Shown in pieces: positions 1 to 11,199 of a stretch of DNA of 64,000 nt. The translations under genes were made by a program, and so were the position numbers. The DNA is taken from assembly GCA_050084985.1 (NCBI GenBank), contig JBITNC010000001.1:96906001-96970000 (forward strand), read 5' to 3'. Every line of letters begins with the position of its first letter. The stretch's first letter is position 1. This DNA is from Nageia nagi (taxonomy: Eukaryota > Pinophyta). The notes under the pieces are model-generated. The model did not search any database. It saw only the letters and a list, made by a program, of their open reading frames with translations, and had not been told where the DNA came from.

Positions 1-430
1 GGATATCCTTAAACTCTTTTATATGCTGAAGCACTTGGGAACACACCCCAATAGCATAACCTTTGTATGTGTTCTACTTACATGCAGCCATGTAGGTCTA
101 GTGGATGAGGGATATAAATATTTTAATAAAATGAATGACTTTTATTGCATTATTCTTGGGATGAATCATTATATATGTAATGTTGACCTTCTTTTTTGTG
201 CATGATATCTTGAGGAATATTTGAACTTCATTATCAATATGCCTATAAAAACTGAGTCAAATATGTGGATGTGTTTATTTGTTACTTGTAAATCACATAA
301 GAATGTAATACTATGGTAATTTTTGGAAAATAAATCTTCCTTGTTGGATCCTAAACACTTTAATAGAATGAGTGGTAGGATATGTAAATAATTTGGATCT
401 TTGTCTAAATATTTTTTTGGATATGTATAT
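1..430 (+). pseudogene. PPR protein relic, E-motif part
   Basis: This is a fragment of a plant pentatricopeptide repeat protein; such proteins bind organellar RNA and the E/DYW type take part in C-to-U editing. The frame from 23 reads through the block CSHVGLVDEGYKYFNKM and continues past a TGA stop at 203-205 into YLEEYLNFIINMPIKTES, which is the usual order at the end of the PPR tract and the start of the E motif. Further stops follow after about position 318. The same module, with near-identical wording, recurs on the minus strand at 51-52 kb and 62 kb, so this is one of several local copies. No start codon, complete motif series or DYW end is present, so I call it non-functional. Confidence 0.8.
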
Positions 431-864
431 AAAGAGACTTCTTTTCTTATTTGAGTGGTTGTATTTGTGAATCTTTTATTTTAGGCATTGCAACATTAAG
501 TACTACATGAAAAATGTTGTTACCTTAATATTGTCAATAGTATTATTTAATAACTTATGGATAAGAGATTCTCATAACATTTAGTTAATATATGGGTGAA
601 AATAAGAGATTCTTATTACTATATACACATGTAAAACTATGTATATAAAATATGTGGTTCCAAAGTTGCCACTACCTAAGAATTATTTCACAAGATGAAA
701 AATGGTTTTCAAAAAAAATCCCTAAGATATTATATAAAATATTTGGCAAGATGCAAAAACATTTTCATGGTTTCCAATGATTGAACAATACACACAAAAT
801 GATCTACAAACACAATTTGATGATCTATAATGATTACGCAACACACATAAAATAGATTTTTAGG
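431..864 (+). other. Degenerate stretch with faint PPR similarity
   Basis: No open frame. Around 660-800 short pieces resemble the 'residue-LF-KM-x-NVVSW-x-AMI' part of PPR repeats, but only when read through several stops and shifts. The rest is AT-rich sequence in which I see nothing else. Confidence 0.35.
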
Positions 865-1921
865 AAAAAAAACTCTAATACTATCTTAAGGGACCTTTTA
901 ACTTCACTACTAAAATACTCATAAAGCCTAAATTTGGTGTGTGGAAGTGTCTATATGGTTCTTGTAATTTGCATTTTTGAGTTTTCAATGCCTTGATAAA
1001 CATGTATGCAAAATATGAAAAAAACATAAGTGTCAAGAATTGTTTCACAAGTTGCAAAATGGGTTTTAAAAAAATTAAAAAAACCCAAAGAGATGTAAGC
1101 AAAATGTGGAATGATACATTGGCTTGATAATTAATTTTACAAATGCATGATGGAAACATATTTTCATGATCTATAGTAATTACATGATATGCATAAAATC
1201 TTTTTTATAGAAAATCCATAAGACTATCAAGGGACCATTGAACTTCACTACCAAAATACTCATAAAAATTGAATTGGTATGTGGAAGTATCTATATGGTG
1301 CTTATAATTTAAATGTTTGGATTTTGAATGACCTAATAGACATGTATGTAAAATATGGAATAGTACACAAGTCTTAGAATTTTTTTTACAAGATGCATGA
1401 TGAAAGCATAGTTTCATGGTATTCAATGATTGCATGATATGCATAACATGATTTTTCAAAGAAAATCCTTAAGACTATTGAGGGACTATTGAAATTCACT
1501 TACAAAATACTCATAAAACTTAAATTGGATGTGTGGAGATGTCTACATTGTTCTTATATTTTGAATATTTGGGTTTTGAATACCTTAATAGACATGTATG
1601 CAAAATATGGAAGAGTGCATAAGGCCCAGTAATTATTTGAGAAGAAGCATGATGCAAACATAGTTTCATGGTCTATAATGAGCCCAACATACATACAAAA
1701 TGGGTATTGAAAAACAAAAACCTAATACATGTATTAACAATGTGGAATAATGTAACATGTACCTTTCCTTTCTACTATTGAGCCTCACTAGATCTTTCCA
1801 CTACCCTACCTCTCCTTACTCTCCTCCTCTCCTCTCCTCTCAAATATCATGATAATCCTAGGTCTATTCCCTCAAAAATGAAATAGCCCACATAAAGTTT
1901 CTATGTGGTTTTTTATTTTAT
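865..1921 (+). pseudogene. PPR relic, tandem unit 1
   Basis: Unit 1 of a tandem duplication. Three internal copies of a PPR segment start near 890, 1,228 and 1,480. Each has a stretch reading roughly as 'IDMYAKYGRVHKA' on the plus strand (tgtatgcaaaatatgg or close variants) followed by a 'MHDANIVSW'-like piece. The spacing of about 250-340 bp fits a P-L-S triplet of about 100 residues. Numerous stops and frameshifts break the frame. Minus-strand open frames here are shadows. The unit ends in a CT-rich tract (1,808-1,838) and a short non-coding tail. It is related to the relics at 1-430, 51-52 kb and 62 kb. Confidence 0.65.
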
Positions 1922-1933
1922 TTTATATGGGTG

Positions 1934-3109
1934 AAAAAAACTCTAATACTATCTTAAGGGACCTTTTAACTTCACTACTAAAATACTCATAAAACCTAAA
2001 TTTGGTGTGTGGAAGTGTCTATATGGTTCTTGTAATTTGCATTTTTGAGTTTTCAATGCCTTGATAAACATGTATGCAAAATATGAAAAAACACATAAGT
2101 GTCGAGAATTGTTTCACAAGTTGCAAAATGGGTTTTAAAAAAATAAAAAAAAAACAAAGAGATGTAAGCAAAATGTGGAATGATACATTGGCTTGATAAT
2201 TAATTTACAAGATGCATGATGGAAACATATTTTCATGATCTATAGTAATTGCATGATATGCATAAAATGCTTTTTTATAGAAAATCCCTAAGACTATCAA
2301 GGGACCATTGAACTTCACTACCAAAATACTCATAAAAATTGAATTAGGTATGTGGAAGTATCTATATGGTGCTTATAATTTAAATGTTTGGATTTTGAAT
2401 GACCTAATAGACATGTATGTAAAATATGGAATAGTACACAAGTCTTAGAATTTTTTTTAATAAGATGCATGATGAAAACATAGTTTCATGGTATTCAATG
2501 ATTGCATGATATGCATAACATGATTTTTCAAAGAAAAGCCTTAATACTATTGAGGGACTATTGAAATTCACTTACAAAATACTCATAAAACTTAGATTGG
2601 ATGTGTGGAAATGTCTGCATTGTTCTTATATTTTGAATATTTGGGTTTTGAATACCTTAATAGACATGTATGCAAAATATGGAAGAGTGCATAAGGCCTA
2701 GTAATTATTTGAGAAGAAGCATGATGCAAACATAGTTTCATGGTCTATAATGAGCCCAACATACATACAAAATGGGTCTTGAAAAAAAAAAAACCTAATA
2801 CATGTATTAACAATGTGGAATAATGTAACATGTACCTTTCCTTTCTACTATTGAGCCTCACTAGATGTTTCCTCTACCCTACCTCTCCTTACTCTCCTCC
2901 TCTCCTCTCCTCTCAAATATCATGATAATCCTAGGTCTATTCCCTCAAAAATAAATAGCCACTATTGAGTTCATGTCTGATTTTCTTATATTTTGAATTT
3001 GGGCTTTCTACCTTCACTCAGAATTATGCATGGAAATCCATAGCCTAAATTCCAGATGCAAATAATGTCTATAATAGCCCACATAAAGTCATTGTGGTTT
3101 TTTATTTTA
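1934..3109 (+). pseudogene. PPR relic, tandem unit 2
   Basis: A direct, nearly identical repeat of 865-1,921. The match begins at the run of A before ctctaatactatc and continues through the CT-rich tract (2,886-2,916) to about 2,961. About 110 bp of unit-specific sequence follows, and the tail (aatagcccacataaagt...) resumes at 3,073. Differences are small substitutions and single-base indels, so the duplication is young compared with the decay of the PPR frame itself. Neither copy can encode protein. Confidence 0.75.
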
Positions 3110-3296
3110 ATATGTATTAGAATGTGTAGTAAGATGAGAGTCAGTGACCTTAATTTCTACACTTACCATTCTATGTTTATTATACTTTATACTCCTCATT
3201 AATCCTCTCCTCCAATATCATGTATATAGCAACTAGTTAGTCCTTAAAGCCACTAAATTTCTATGCTGAATTTTTTTATCAATATGTCCTCAGCTT
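3110..3296. other. Short spacer
   Basis: AT-rich sequence between the PPR duplication and the copia 5' LTR. I see no gene or repeat in it. Confidence 0.5.
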
Positions 3297-3752
3297 TGAT
3301 GTACTATGGAGGTTTAAATAAACCAAACTATAGATTGTACTTAAACCTACATTTCTTGCTTTTATTTTAACTATTCATGTACACTTTAGATGTTAGTCTT
3401 AGATTGGTTTAATACCAACTGTTATGACCATTAGAATAACCTACAATTAGTTAGATTGCATGTTTACTAGTACTAGTTACAATTTAAAAAAATGTCTTCA
3501 TTTTACCATTTTTGCTTAAGTGGAATATTACTAATATCCAAGGTTGCCCACAACTTATAGAATGTATTTAGAATTTGTTCCAAGATGTAATTATTGTTGG
3601 ATTGTGTTCCAAGTTCAATACATGTTCATTGGTGTTGTATAAATATATTTATTGGTCCTGATGAATGATTCTTTCCCATTTGAATTACAAAATAGTTTTT
3701 TTCATCTTTTTGGTTGTGTAATTCACTTATTTATTTGTTATAATTAACTTCA
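3297..3752 (+). repeat. Copia 5' LTR
   Basis: About 456 bp, ending in TTCA at 3,752. Blocks shared with the 3' LTR include 'tccaagatgtaattattgttgga', the 'cattggtgttgtat' block and the final 'taattaacttca'. The start is set from the alignment and is uncertain by about 10 bp. Confidence 0.75.
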
Positions 3753-3754
3753 TT

Positions 3755-3766
3755 TGGTATCAAAGC
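3755..3766 (+). other. Primer-binding site, initiator tRNA-Met type
   Basis: TGGTATCAAAGC lies two bases after the LTR end and matches the usual plant copia primer site TGGTATCAGAGC at 11 of 12 positions. Confidence 0.8.
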
Positions 3767-3779
3767 CTTCATTGGATTA

Positions 3780-4440
3780 GATTGGGTTCAAGAAGTTGTA
3801 CAAGAAGAGAAGAGAAGACATCTCAAGTAATTCAAATGCAATTCCTATTCCAAAGTTTGATGGGAGTAACTTTGAGTACTAGAGTATCTAGATAAGGACT
3901 CTTTTGAAGGGAAGAGGCTACTAGGATATTGTAGAGGTTGAATACAATGATCCTACTAATTAGAGTATCTTATGTGTAGATGTAAAGAAGGATCCAAAGG
4001 ATAAAGAGAACCAAAACTCCATGGCTCTTTCCTTCATCCAAGTAGCTCTAAATAAGAGAATCTTTCCTAGAATCTTAGCTTATACCTCAGCCCAATAAGC
4101 ATGGGAAAGATTGATAGAGGATACCAAGGGAGCTTGAATATGAAGAGGTGAAACTCCAAATATTGATAATGGAGTTTGAAAATTTGAAGGAAGAAGATAA
4201 GGATACTATTGAATATTATTATGTAAGAGTGAAATCCATTGTACATAAAATGATAACTCTTGGAGAGAAGATAGAGAAGCAGGTTGTCATCAAGAAGGTT
4301 TTGCTAACCTTAATTAAGAAGTGTGCTATTGTTGCACTCATTATTGAAGGAATAAAAGGACCTCTCAATCATGGAGATTAACCATTTAATTGGATATCTT
4401 ACATACCATGAAGAGTGAGTTTTGAAGAGAACAAAAAAAT
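3780..4440 (+). pseudogene. Copia gag (UBN2-like) relic
   Basis: Gag part of the copia polyprotein, which would package element RNA in the cytoplasm. The front reads IPIPKFDGSNFEY, the classical start of this family, followed by stops. An open piece at 4,148-4,381 holds ENLKEEDKDTIEYYYVRVKS and VIKKVLLTLIKK, the conserved centre of the UBN2/gag domain. Stops in the leading part fall where Gln or Trp codons are expected. The 3' part (from about 4,252) is the left arm of a large inverted repeat. Confidence 0.75.
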
Positions 4441-4712
4441 GAGGAGATTAACCATTTTTTTATTCTCTTCAAAACTCTCTCTTCATGATACCATTTTTTT
4501 AGATTAACAATAATTAGGAGATTAAACATTTTTTTTTCTCTTCAAAACTCTCTCTTAATGATATTTAAGAGATCCAATTAAATGTTTAATCTCCATGGTT
4601 GAGAGGTCCTTGATTTCTTTAATAATAAGTGTAACAACATCATACTTCTTAATTAAGGTTATCAAAACCTTCTTGATGAAAACTTGCTTCTCTATATTCT
4701 CTCCAAGATTTG
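4252..4712. repeat. Inverted repeat made from gag
   Basis: Left arm 4,252-4,440 and right arm about 4,525-4,712 are inverted copies of the same gag stretch, from the 'ttggagagaa' block through 'aattaagaagt' and 'ggacctctcaa' to 'gttttgaagaga', with a spacer of about 85 bp. The motif around 'gttttgaagagaa' also recurs inverted in the spacer and again near 4,930. Transcribed, it would fold into a long imperfect hairpin. Confidence 0.75.
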
Positions 4713-4990
4713 TGATTGCAAATTTCTCTTATCTTTACCTCTTTCTCCTCTTCTAAAGTATCTTCCCCTTGATGCATATGTTGGTTCATTTTTTGTACTT
4801 TGTTCTCTTCATCTTCCTCTTCCAAAATAGCCTCTTCTTCCACATCTTTTGGATCTTCCTCTTTCTTCTTGAGCCTCTACTTTATCCTCTTTCTTTTCTT
4901 TCATTGTCTTTGAAGGAAAAGAAATATTAACCATTTTTTTGTTCTCTTCAAAACTCTTTTTTTATGATTCACCTCTCCCTACATACCACA
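4441..4990 (-). pseudogene. Inverted gag segment of the copia element
   Basis: Read on the minus strand this stretch contains gag-like sequence (for example FIKKVLITLIKK around 4,650-4,690) and a charged linker rich in Glu, Lys and Arg between about 4,720 and 4,900. In copia elements such a linker lies between the UBN2 domain and the zinc knuckle. The order on the minus strand is permuted relative to a normal gag, which suggests duplication followed by inversion. It replaces the zinc knuckle, protease and first half of integrase. A different insertion is possible but less likely because the sequence matches the neighbouring gag. Confidence 0.55.
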
Positions 4991-5490
4991 AAAAAATGGT
5001 ATAGTGGAAAGGAAAAATAAGACATTGGTTGAGATGGCTAGAAGCATGATGCAAAGCAAGAAACTATCCAATATTTATTAGGCTGAAGAAGTAAGAATAA
5101 TTATGTACATTTTGAATAGGTATCCTACAAGACAATTGGATAAAATTACCCCCTATGAATATTGGTTTGAAAGAAAACTAAATATGTAACACTTGAGAGT
5201 GTTTGGTTGTCTTGCACATGTGCATGTAAATGATGAAAAGGGGAGAAAGTTGGATACAAAATCTGAAGCTTATGTGTTTATAGGATATTGTGAGCATTCA
5301 AAAGCTTATAAATTCTATAATCCCAATACTCATAAGACAAATATTTCTACAGATGCCATTTTTTATTAAGGGGGAGATTATAGTAATAAAAAATTACAAC
5401 AAAAAAGTGTTTGTAGATGAGAATTTGGAGGAGAGAACACCATCAAAATTGCATCCTATCCATGTTGTGACTTTAAAAAATAAAGGATAA
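4990..5490 (+). pseudogene. Copia integrase, C-terminal half, relic
   Basis: The plus strand reads NGIVERKNKTLVEMARSM, the segment of the copia integrase core that contains the last acidic catalytic residue (the E of VERKN). It continues through YILNRYPTRQLDKITPYEYW and LRVFGCLAHVHV and ends with GYCEHSKAYKFYNP, the usual GY-s-k-YR-y block. At least three stops interrupt it. The DD part of the catalytic triad is absent because the sequence upstream is inverted gag. Confidence 0.8.
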
Positions 5491-5869
5491 CCATCAAGTG
5501 TGAGTCTTCCAAGCTCACCAAGAACCTCTAGATCCACCATAACACCAACAAGTGTGAGTGCACCAAGATCACCTAATGCAAGGATGATGAATCAAGGTAA
5601 CAAAGGCAAGATATGATTCAAGGATCACCCACCAAGTCAAATCATATATGGTACAACACCATGAAAAGAATTACAAGGATACAAACCCAAGAAATGCAAA
5701 ATCTAGACACAAAGCTAAAGAATATTTAGTTCTATGGAGATGAAGATAGTGGAGAGCCCAAGGGAGAAATGGGAAACTAGACACTTTACTCCTCTATTTC
5801 AAATTTTGTTTCAAATGCAACTATTTTTGATCCATATTATTATAAAGAATCTTTTTCTAATGTTATTTA
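5491..5869 (+). other. Copia linker between integrase and reverse transcriptase
   Basis: Low-complexity sequence (Ser/Pro/Thr-rich when translated) of the kind that separates integrase and RT in copia polyproteins. No open frame and no other feature seen. Confidence 0.5.
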
Positions 5870-7140
5870 GATTCAAGCTATATGAAAGAGGAGATTGATG
5901 CTATTGAGAGGAATGATTCTTTGGAACTTTGTGAGTTGCCTAAAGGTGAAAAGGTTATTGGTTCCAAGTGGGTGTATAAAATAAAATGCAAGAGTGATGG
6001 AAGCATTGAAAGGTACAAATAAAGGATAGTGGTAAAAGGATTCACAAAAAAATATGGTGTGGATTTTGAGGAGACATTTTCACCTTTTGCAAGATAAGAA
6101 ATGAAAAGATTATTTCTCTCTTTGACTACAAGCAAAAATTAGGCATTCCAACACATGGATGTAAAGAGTGCCTTTCTCAATGGGTACATATATTAAGAGT
6201 TGTATGTAGTACAACCTAAAGTATTTGAGGTTCAAGAAAGATAATACCAAGTGTACAAACTCAATAAGGCATTGTATGGGCCGAATCAAGCTCCAAGAGC
6301 TTGGTACACAAGAATTGATCGATACTTCAAAAATGTGGACTTTAAAAGAATAAGTGAGCCTACTTTGTATTTTAAGAAATATGGATCTAATATTTTGATT
6401 ATTTGTTTGCATGTAGATGATTTGATATTCATGGGAAGTAATAGTAAGATAAATTAATATTTCAAAACTTAAATGATGGTTGAGTTTGAAATGAAAGATC
6501 TTGGTTTGATGAGCTACTTACTTGGCTTTGAGATGCATCAAACAGAAGAAGAGATTTTTGTGTCCTAATCCAAATATGCACATGATATGTTGAAGAATTT
6601 TAAAATGGAGAATTATAAACCTATTGCAACACCTATATCCCATGGATAACATATTTATAAACAATATGGAGCACCAAAAGTGAACAAGAAAGAGTATAGG
6701 AGTATTTTTGGAAGTCTCATATTTCTAAGAGCATAAGTTATAGTGATTAGGTTAGCAATTTGGATTATAGAAATAGCACAAGTGGGAATTGCTTCTCTCT
6801 TGGATCAATTTTGATATCATGGAGCTCAAGAAACTAATCCATTGTAGCTCTTTCAAGCACTAAGGTTGAGTATGTAGTTATGATAGGTGCTTCAACACAA
6901 GATTTATGGTTGAGAAAAGTGTTGAAGGAGATTTAAGAGGAGAAAAAATATGTAACTACCATTTTTTGTGACAACCAAGGTGCCATTAAGTTGGCAAAAA
7001 ACCTTATCCATCATTCCAAAATGAAACATTTTTTTTGAAGACACATTTCATTCAAGAAATTTGGTGGAGAAGGGGATAGTAAAATGAGGTATTATCCAAC
7101 ATAAGATCAAGTGGCCAATATATTGACTAAATATATGGAA
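5870..7140 (+). pseudogene. Copia reverse transcriptase / RNase H relic
   Basis: RNA-dependent DNA polymerase portion. Recognisable blocks are EIDAIERNDSLELCELPKG and GSKWVYKIKCKSDGS, then DFEETFSPFA, HMDVKSAFLNG (first catalytic Asp), LNKALYGPNQAPRAWY, and LHVDDLIFMG near 6,410-6,430, in which the YVDD catalytic motif appears as HVDD. MKDLGLMSYLLGFEM follows. RNase H pieces are visible from about 6,800 to 7,110, including CDNQGA-like and KHFFEDTFHSRN-like motifs, mostly shifted between frames. More than ten stops and several frameshifts make it non-functional. Confidence 0.88.
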
Positions 7141-7189
7141 AAATATCAATTTATTCTACTAATATATTTAATGTTTGGTCCTCTTATCA

Positions 7190-7200
7190 GCAAGGGGGAG
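7190..7200 (+). other. Polypurine tract of the copia element
   Basis: Gcaagggggag immediately upstream of the 3' LTR; plus-strand priming site. Confidence 0.75.
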
Positions 7201-7201
7201 T

Positions 7202-7694
7202 ATGAAGAGTTTCAATATGGAACCAAACCTTAATTGTACTTAAAAACCCATTTCTATGCTTACTATTTTAACTTTCATGTATAGATTATGAGCTAATATA
7301 TTATAGACTGACTGTGTAACCGACCAATCGGTTAAACCATCAAAACTAGACTATTGATTGGTTAACTGACCTATCAGCTAGTACTATGTAGTGCATTTTA
7401 AAAAAAAAAAGTTATTTTTTTCTTCATTTTTTCCTCATGTTTTTCTTGTAGTGGAATATGAACTAAACATTCAAGTTCTCCCATGGCATGTAGAATATAT
7501 CTAGAGTTTATTCCAAGATGTAATTATTGTTGGAGGGTGCTCTAAAATTCCAATACATATTCATTGGTGTTGTATGAAATTCTAAGTTATTTGTGTCCAT
7601 TGATGAATGCATTCTTGCCCATTTGAATTGTAGAATAGTTTTACCATCTACTTTGTTATGTAATTCAATTATTTTTGTATTCTAATTAACTTCA
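7202..7694 (+). repeat. Copia 3' LTR
   Basis: About 493 bp. It begins TGAAGAG directly after the polypurine tract and ends TTCA, matching the 5' LTR in its outer parts. The central section around 7,310-7,400 differs, so the two LTRs have diverged substantially. Confidence 0.75.
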
Positions 7695-9120
7695 CTAAGA
7701 AGTATTGAAGTAAAGGTTCAAGTAATTATAAGGTTCATTACTCAATTAGTCAATAGGATCACACCTTTTTCTCACTTCTTAAAAAAGGATGTAAATTTTA
7801 TTTGGGTTAAGAACTATTAAAAGGCCTTTAGAGACATAAATATAAATATATCTAATGCTCCTATTGTAGCTCCTCTTAATGAGAAGAATCCTCTTTTATT
7901 AAATGTATCAACTACATTGATACTATTTTTAGGGATAATGCTTACCCAAAAAAATCAAGAGAATATAGTAAGAATCATCTATTATATCAACAAGACTTTG
8001 ATAGAATATCATAAATAGTACACTCCCTTAGAGAAATTATATTTTTTTCATAGTGTTTACCATTGAAGAGTTGAGGTACTATATATATGTTGAACAACAT
8101 AACTTGTATTATTTCTTAGGAATATCATCTTAGGTACATGATAATAAAGCCTTATCTTTTAGGAAGATATGCAAAGTGGATAAATTATAATGTTGTTGTC
8201 AAAGTTTGGTCTTGTCCTTATGTTGTAAAATGCAATCAAATGATAGAGTATAATAGGTTTCATGTAACACCATTCCATGGATGATTCTACTTAGTTGAAT
8301 TAAGAGTTCCATGAAGATATTGGGGTAAAGAAAATTATTCATAGGGAATTGATGCAGTAATTATATGTTGATACAATGAACCTTAAGAAGAATATCCTAA
8401 GGCATTTGTAATATTGTTGGAGGATGATGAATGGAATTTTAATAACAATGTAGAAGAAAGAATTTCTCTTATAAATTCTCATGGTAATTTGATTCCTACA
8501 TTTTATAGATAGAGTTTTGATTACATTAGTAATATGGATGAGTATGAAGATCTAATTTTAGGATTGAAAGCTAGAATAATCCTAAAGGTAAAAAGGATTA
8601 AGGTGTTAGGATATTTCTAATTAGTTTTTAAGGAAGTTAATGAGCTTTATGAGACTACAAATTTATGATACTAAGGATGAGAAGCTACAACCACATAAGA
8701 ATATAGTTTTATATATTCTTATGTATTTTTATAAGTATGAGATTTAACATATGCTAAAGGAAAATAATAGATATGTGGATGTAATGGCAAGTGTAGCTTC
8801 ATAGGTTCCAATTCATATTGAATATGAAAAAACCATCATGCCATTAAAAATTTGAGTAAGTCTTATTTTATTATTGAATTTTTTGATTTATAATAAGTAT
8901 TTTATTGCTATATAAATTTTTATATATCAAGTGTATTTAGATATTTTTACATATTTGGAAGATGGTGAAGTTCCAAGTGATTATGATGGTAAAGCTAGGA
9001 TAAGGCTTTATAAGATAGATTTGAGGTATGTGATAATTGGATATTTTCTTTATAAAAGATATTTTGATGGTATTCTTGTTAGATATATTCAAATTCATGA
9101 TATAAATGTATGCTTGTGTT
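7695..9120 (+). pseudogene. Ty3/gypsy polyprotein relic (RT end, RNase H, integrase start)
   Basis: Translation in shifting frames gives a coherent gypsy order. It starts with the RT thumb region (FITQLVNRITPFSHFLKK) and the first RNase H (NAPIVAPLNEKNPLL, IIYYINKTLIEY, YTPLEKLYF). A second RNase H-like segment lies around 8,510-8,830 (EYEDLILGLKARIILKVKR, then a KYEI and a D-MAS-like end). The integrase head is at 8,931-9,095 (YLEDGEVPSDYD, YFLYKRYFDGILVRY). A second RNase H after the first is typical of the Tat lineage. The frame is heavily broken, and the integrase resumes only at about 14,160. Confidence 0.75.
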
Positions 9121-9559
9121 AGGTTTCATCAATTTCATATAAGATTGAGCATAGTAAATCCTCCTACTCCTTGGTAAAAGAAGCATAAAATACTACATAT
9201 AAAATAGTAAGAAATAATCACACAAAATAAGAGAAAAGAGAGTTGACATGATTCACCCAATTTGGGCTACTCCACGGAGAAGCTTTTCATCCTTTTCATT
9301 ATCAATTTTCCAAGTTATCCAAGCAATAAATTAAAGACATAATCTTGTCACAACCTTCACTTTGGAGTACAATAGCACCTCACTACATATCTCTCTCAAA
9401 CTCTCAACTTGAACATCAAAACAAACACTACAATAATTTTTAAAATAGTCATACAATAGATCTCAATCCAAACATGTGTATTTATAGATGGAAACCAACC
9501 CAACTTAAACCCAATTTGAGTCAAAATATCATAGAGTAACTCCCCATGCCTTGTTCTAA
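9121..9559. other. Unassigned insertion sequence
   Basis: No coding signal. The stretch separates the gypsy integrase head from repeat A. A segment near 9,250-9,290 (gattcacccaatttgggc, then tccacggag) resembles sequence seen in plant LTR-type repeats, but I cannot place it in a family. Confidence 0.35.
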
Positions 9560-11199
9560 TGTTACTCAATCGATCACCATTTAAAACCCCTAAATTTAAA
9601 ACCATTTTTTTTTGTCATTCTACTTAATTCACTAGATTTACTATTTAGGTACATATATCCCACATGGTTTACATATTGATACCTTATCGACTTTATTTAG
9701 TTATCATCCTTTCTTTATAATTATGAGGATATGTTCAACAGGTATTTATCTTACAAGCAAATACAACTAATGATCGTGCCCTAGTTTTATTTGGAGTTAT
9801 TTACTGTGTCCTTGAGCTTGAGAGGGTGTATTTTTTATGTCATAAAGGTTTACTAGTTTAAGTGCAAATCAATGTTCGAGAAGTCTTACGATTTAGATCC
9901 TATTTCTCGTAGTATCCCCAAACTATCCATATCTTATTAATTCCATTGGGTCCCTAATTACCTTATTAAAAACTCCCAAATTTTTCTAAAGGGTCCCTAA
10001 TGGTCTCATTTATTCCCATTAGGTCCCATTCATATCCATTTTGATCCCAATGATCCCTAAAGTTTCCCGAGTGATCCCAATTTGTCATTTGGGACCTTAA
10101 CTCTAATTTAGGATTGTTTCTAAATTGTTAGGATAGTTTTGGGTTTATTGGTATTAATGACCTAATCAATCTACTTCTTGGTAAAATTTATTTGCTTAAT
10201 CAATTTGTAATACCCACTAACCATTTTCATATAATCATTACTAATTATAGCATTTATCACAATGTCATTTGCAATAAAAAGGAAACTCATTAAATCATAA
10301 TGCTAATAATTTTCATAATAAAATCAATTCATAAAGGTACAAACTCATCTACCTTTCATTTATCGAGCCATAAATATAAAACAACCTTTATATATATATA
10401 AGAATATTAATCAATTACAAGAGGTTCAAATATATTTAATGTTTATTTATAAGTCCTACATTATACAAACACGTTATGTAAGATCATGGATCACCATTGT
10501 ATTGCAAAATCCTACATGAATATAACATGATAGAAGATAATATCTTCTTTACTTTCTATTATATGTAACTTTATTACAAATTCATGATACATCATAAACA
10601 CAATAATTTTAATGCTTCATTTGTATAAATATTCATGCAATAAGCCCCATGTTAAAGAGGAGACTTCATAAATTCTCATACTATCCTTCTTTGCTAACTT
10701 TCCAAAGTACGAAGAATGAGTGATCGCATGTACTAAGAAGGTCTTACGAGGATCAAGACAACTTATCATTCCTTGGGCCTCAATGTATACGTACAAGCTA
10801 ATTTAACACATTATCTATTAAAATCTATCTTATTTGTAGTCTCAAGAGGTTTTACGCTATTTAAGAAGTTACCTCTCTTCCTTGACCTTAGAGTGGACCT
10901 TAACAAACATAGTCAAAACCTTTTTGTAAAATCCATCTTTTTTTAATTTCTATAATTATAATAATTTTAAAATTTGATACTCAACATATATTTATGAAAA
11001 TGTGATCCCCTATCTTGATAAAATTTTATAAGTTTTATCAAACCTTACAACAAAATATTTATACTTTTCATGTGGTAGTCCCTTTAAACTACCACTAATC
11101 CAAATCAAATACTATATCGATCATTTATATAAAAAAATAAAATCTTTCGAAATGGTTTATTCAAAATAAATCAAAGATTTGTTCTATATTACGTAGTTT

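Larger units (their letters stand above)
3297..7694 (+). mobile_element. Degenerate Ty1/copia LTR retrotransposon
   Basis: Element with two related direct repeats (3,297-3,752 and 7,202-7,694), a primer site like the 3' end of initiator tRNA-Met right after the first, and a polypurine tract right before the second. Between them, in the copia order, lie gag, integrase, reverse transcriptase and RNase H pieces, all on the plus strand. The two LTRs have diverged strongly, with a differing central section, so the insertion is old. I could not find a convincing 5-bp target duplication. The protease and the front half of integrase are missing, and inverted gag sequence occupies their place. Confidence 0.85.

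Noticed and set aside
881-1459. Minus-strand frames of 92 and 84 codons
   Set aside because: Shadows of the plus-strand PPR relic; the residues make no family sense.
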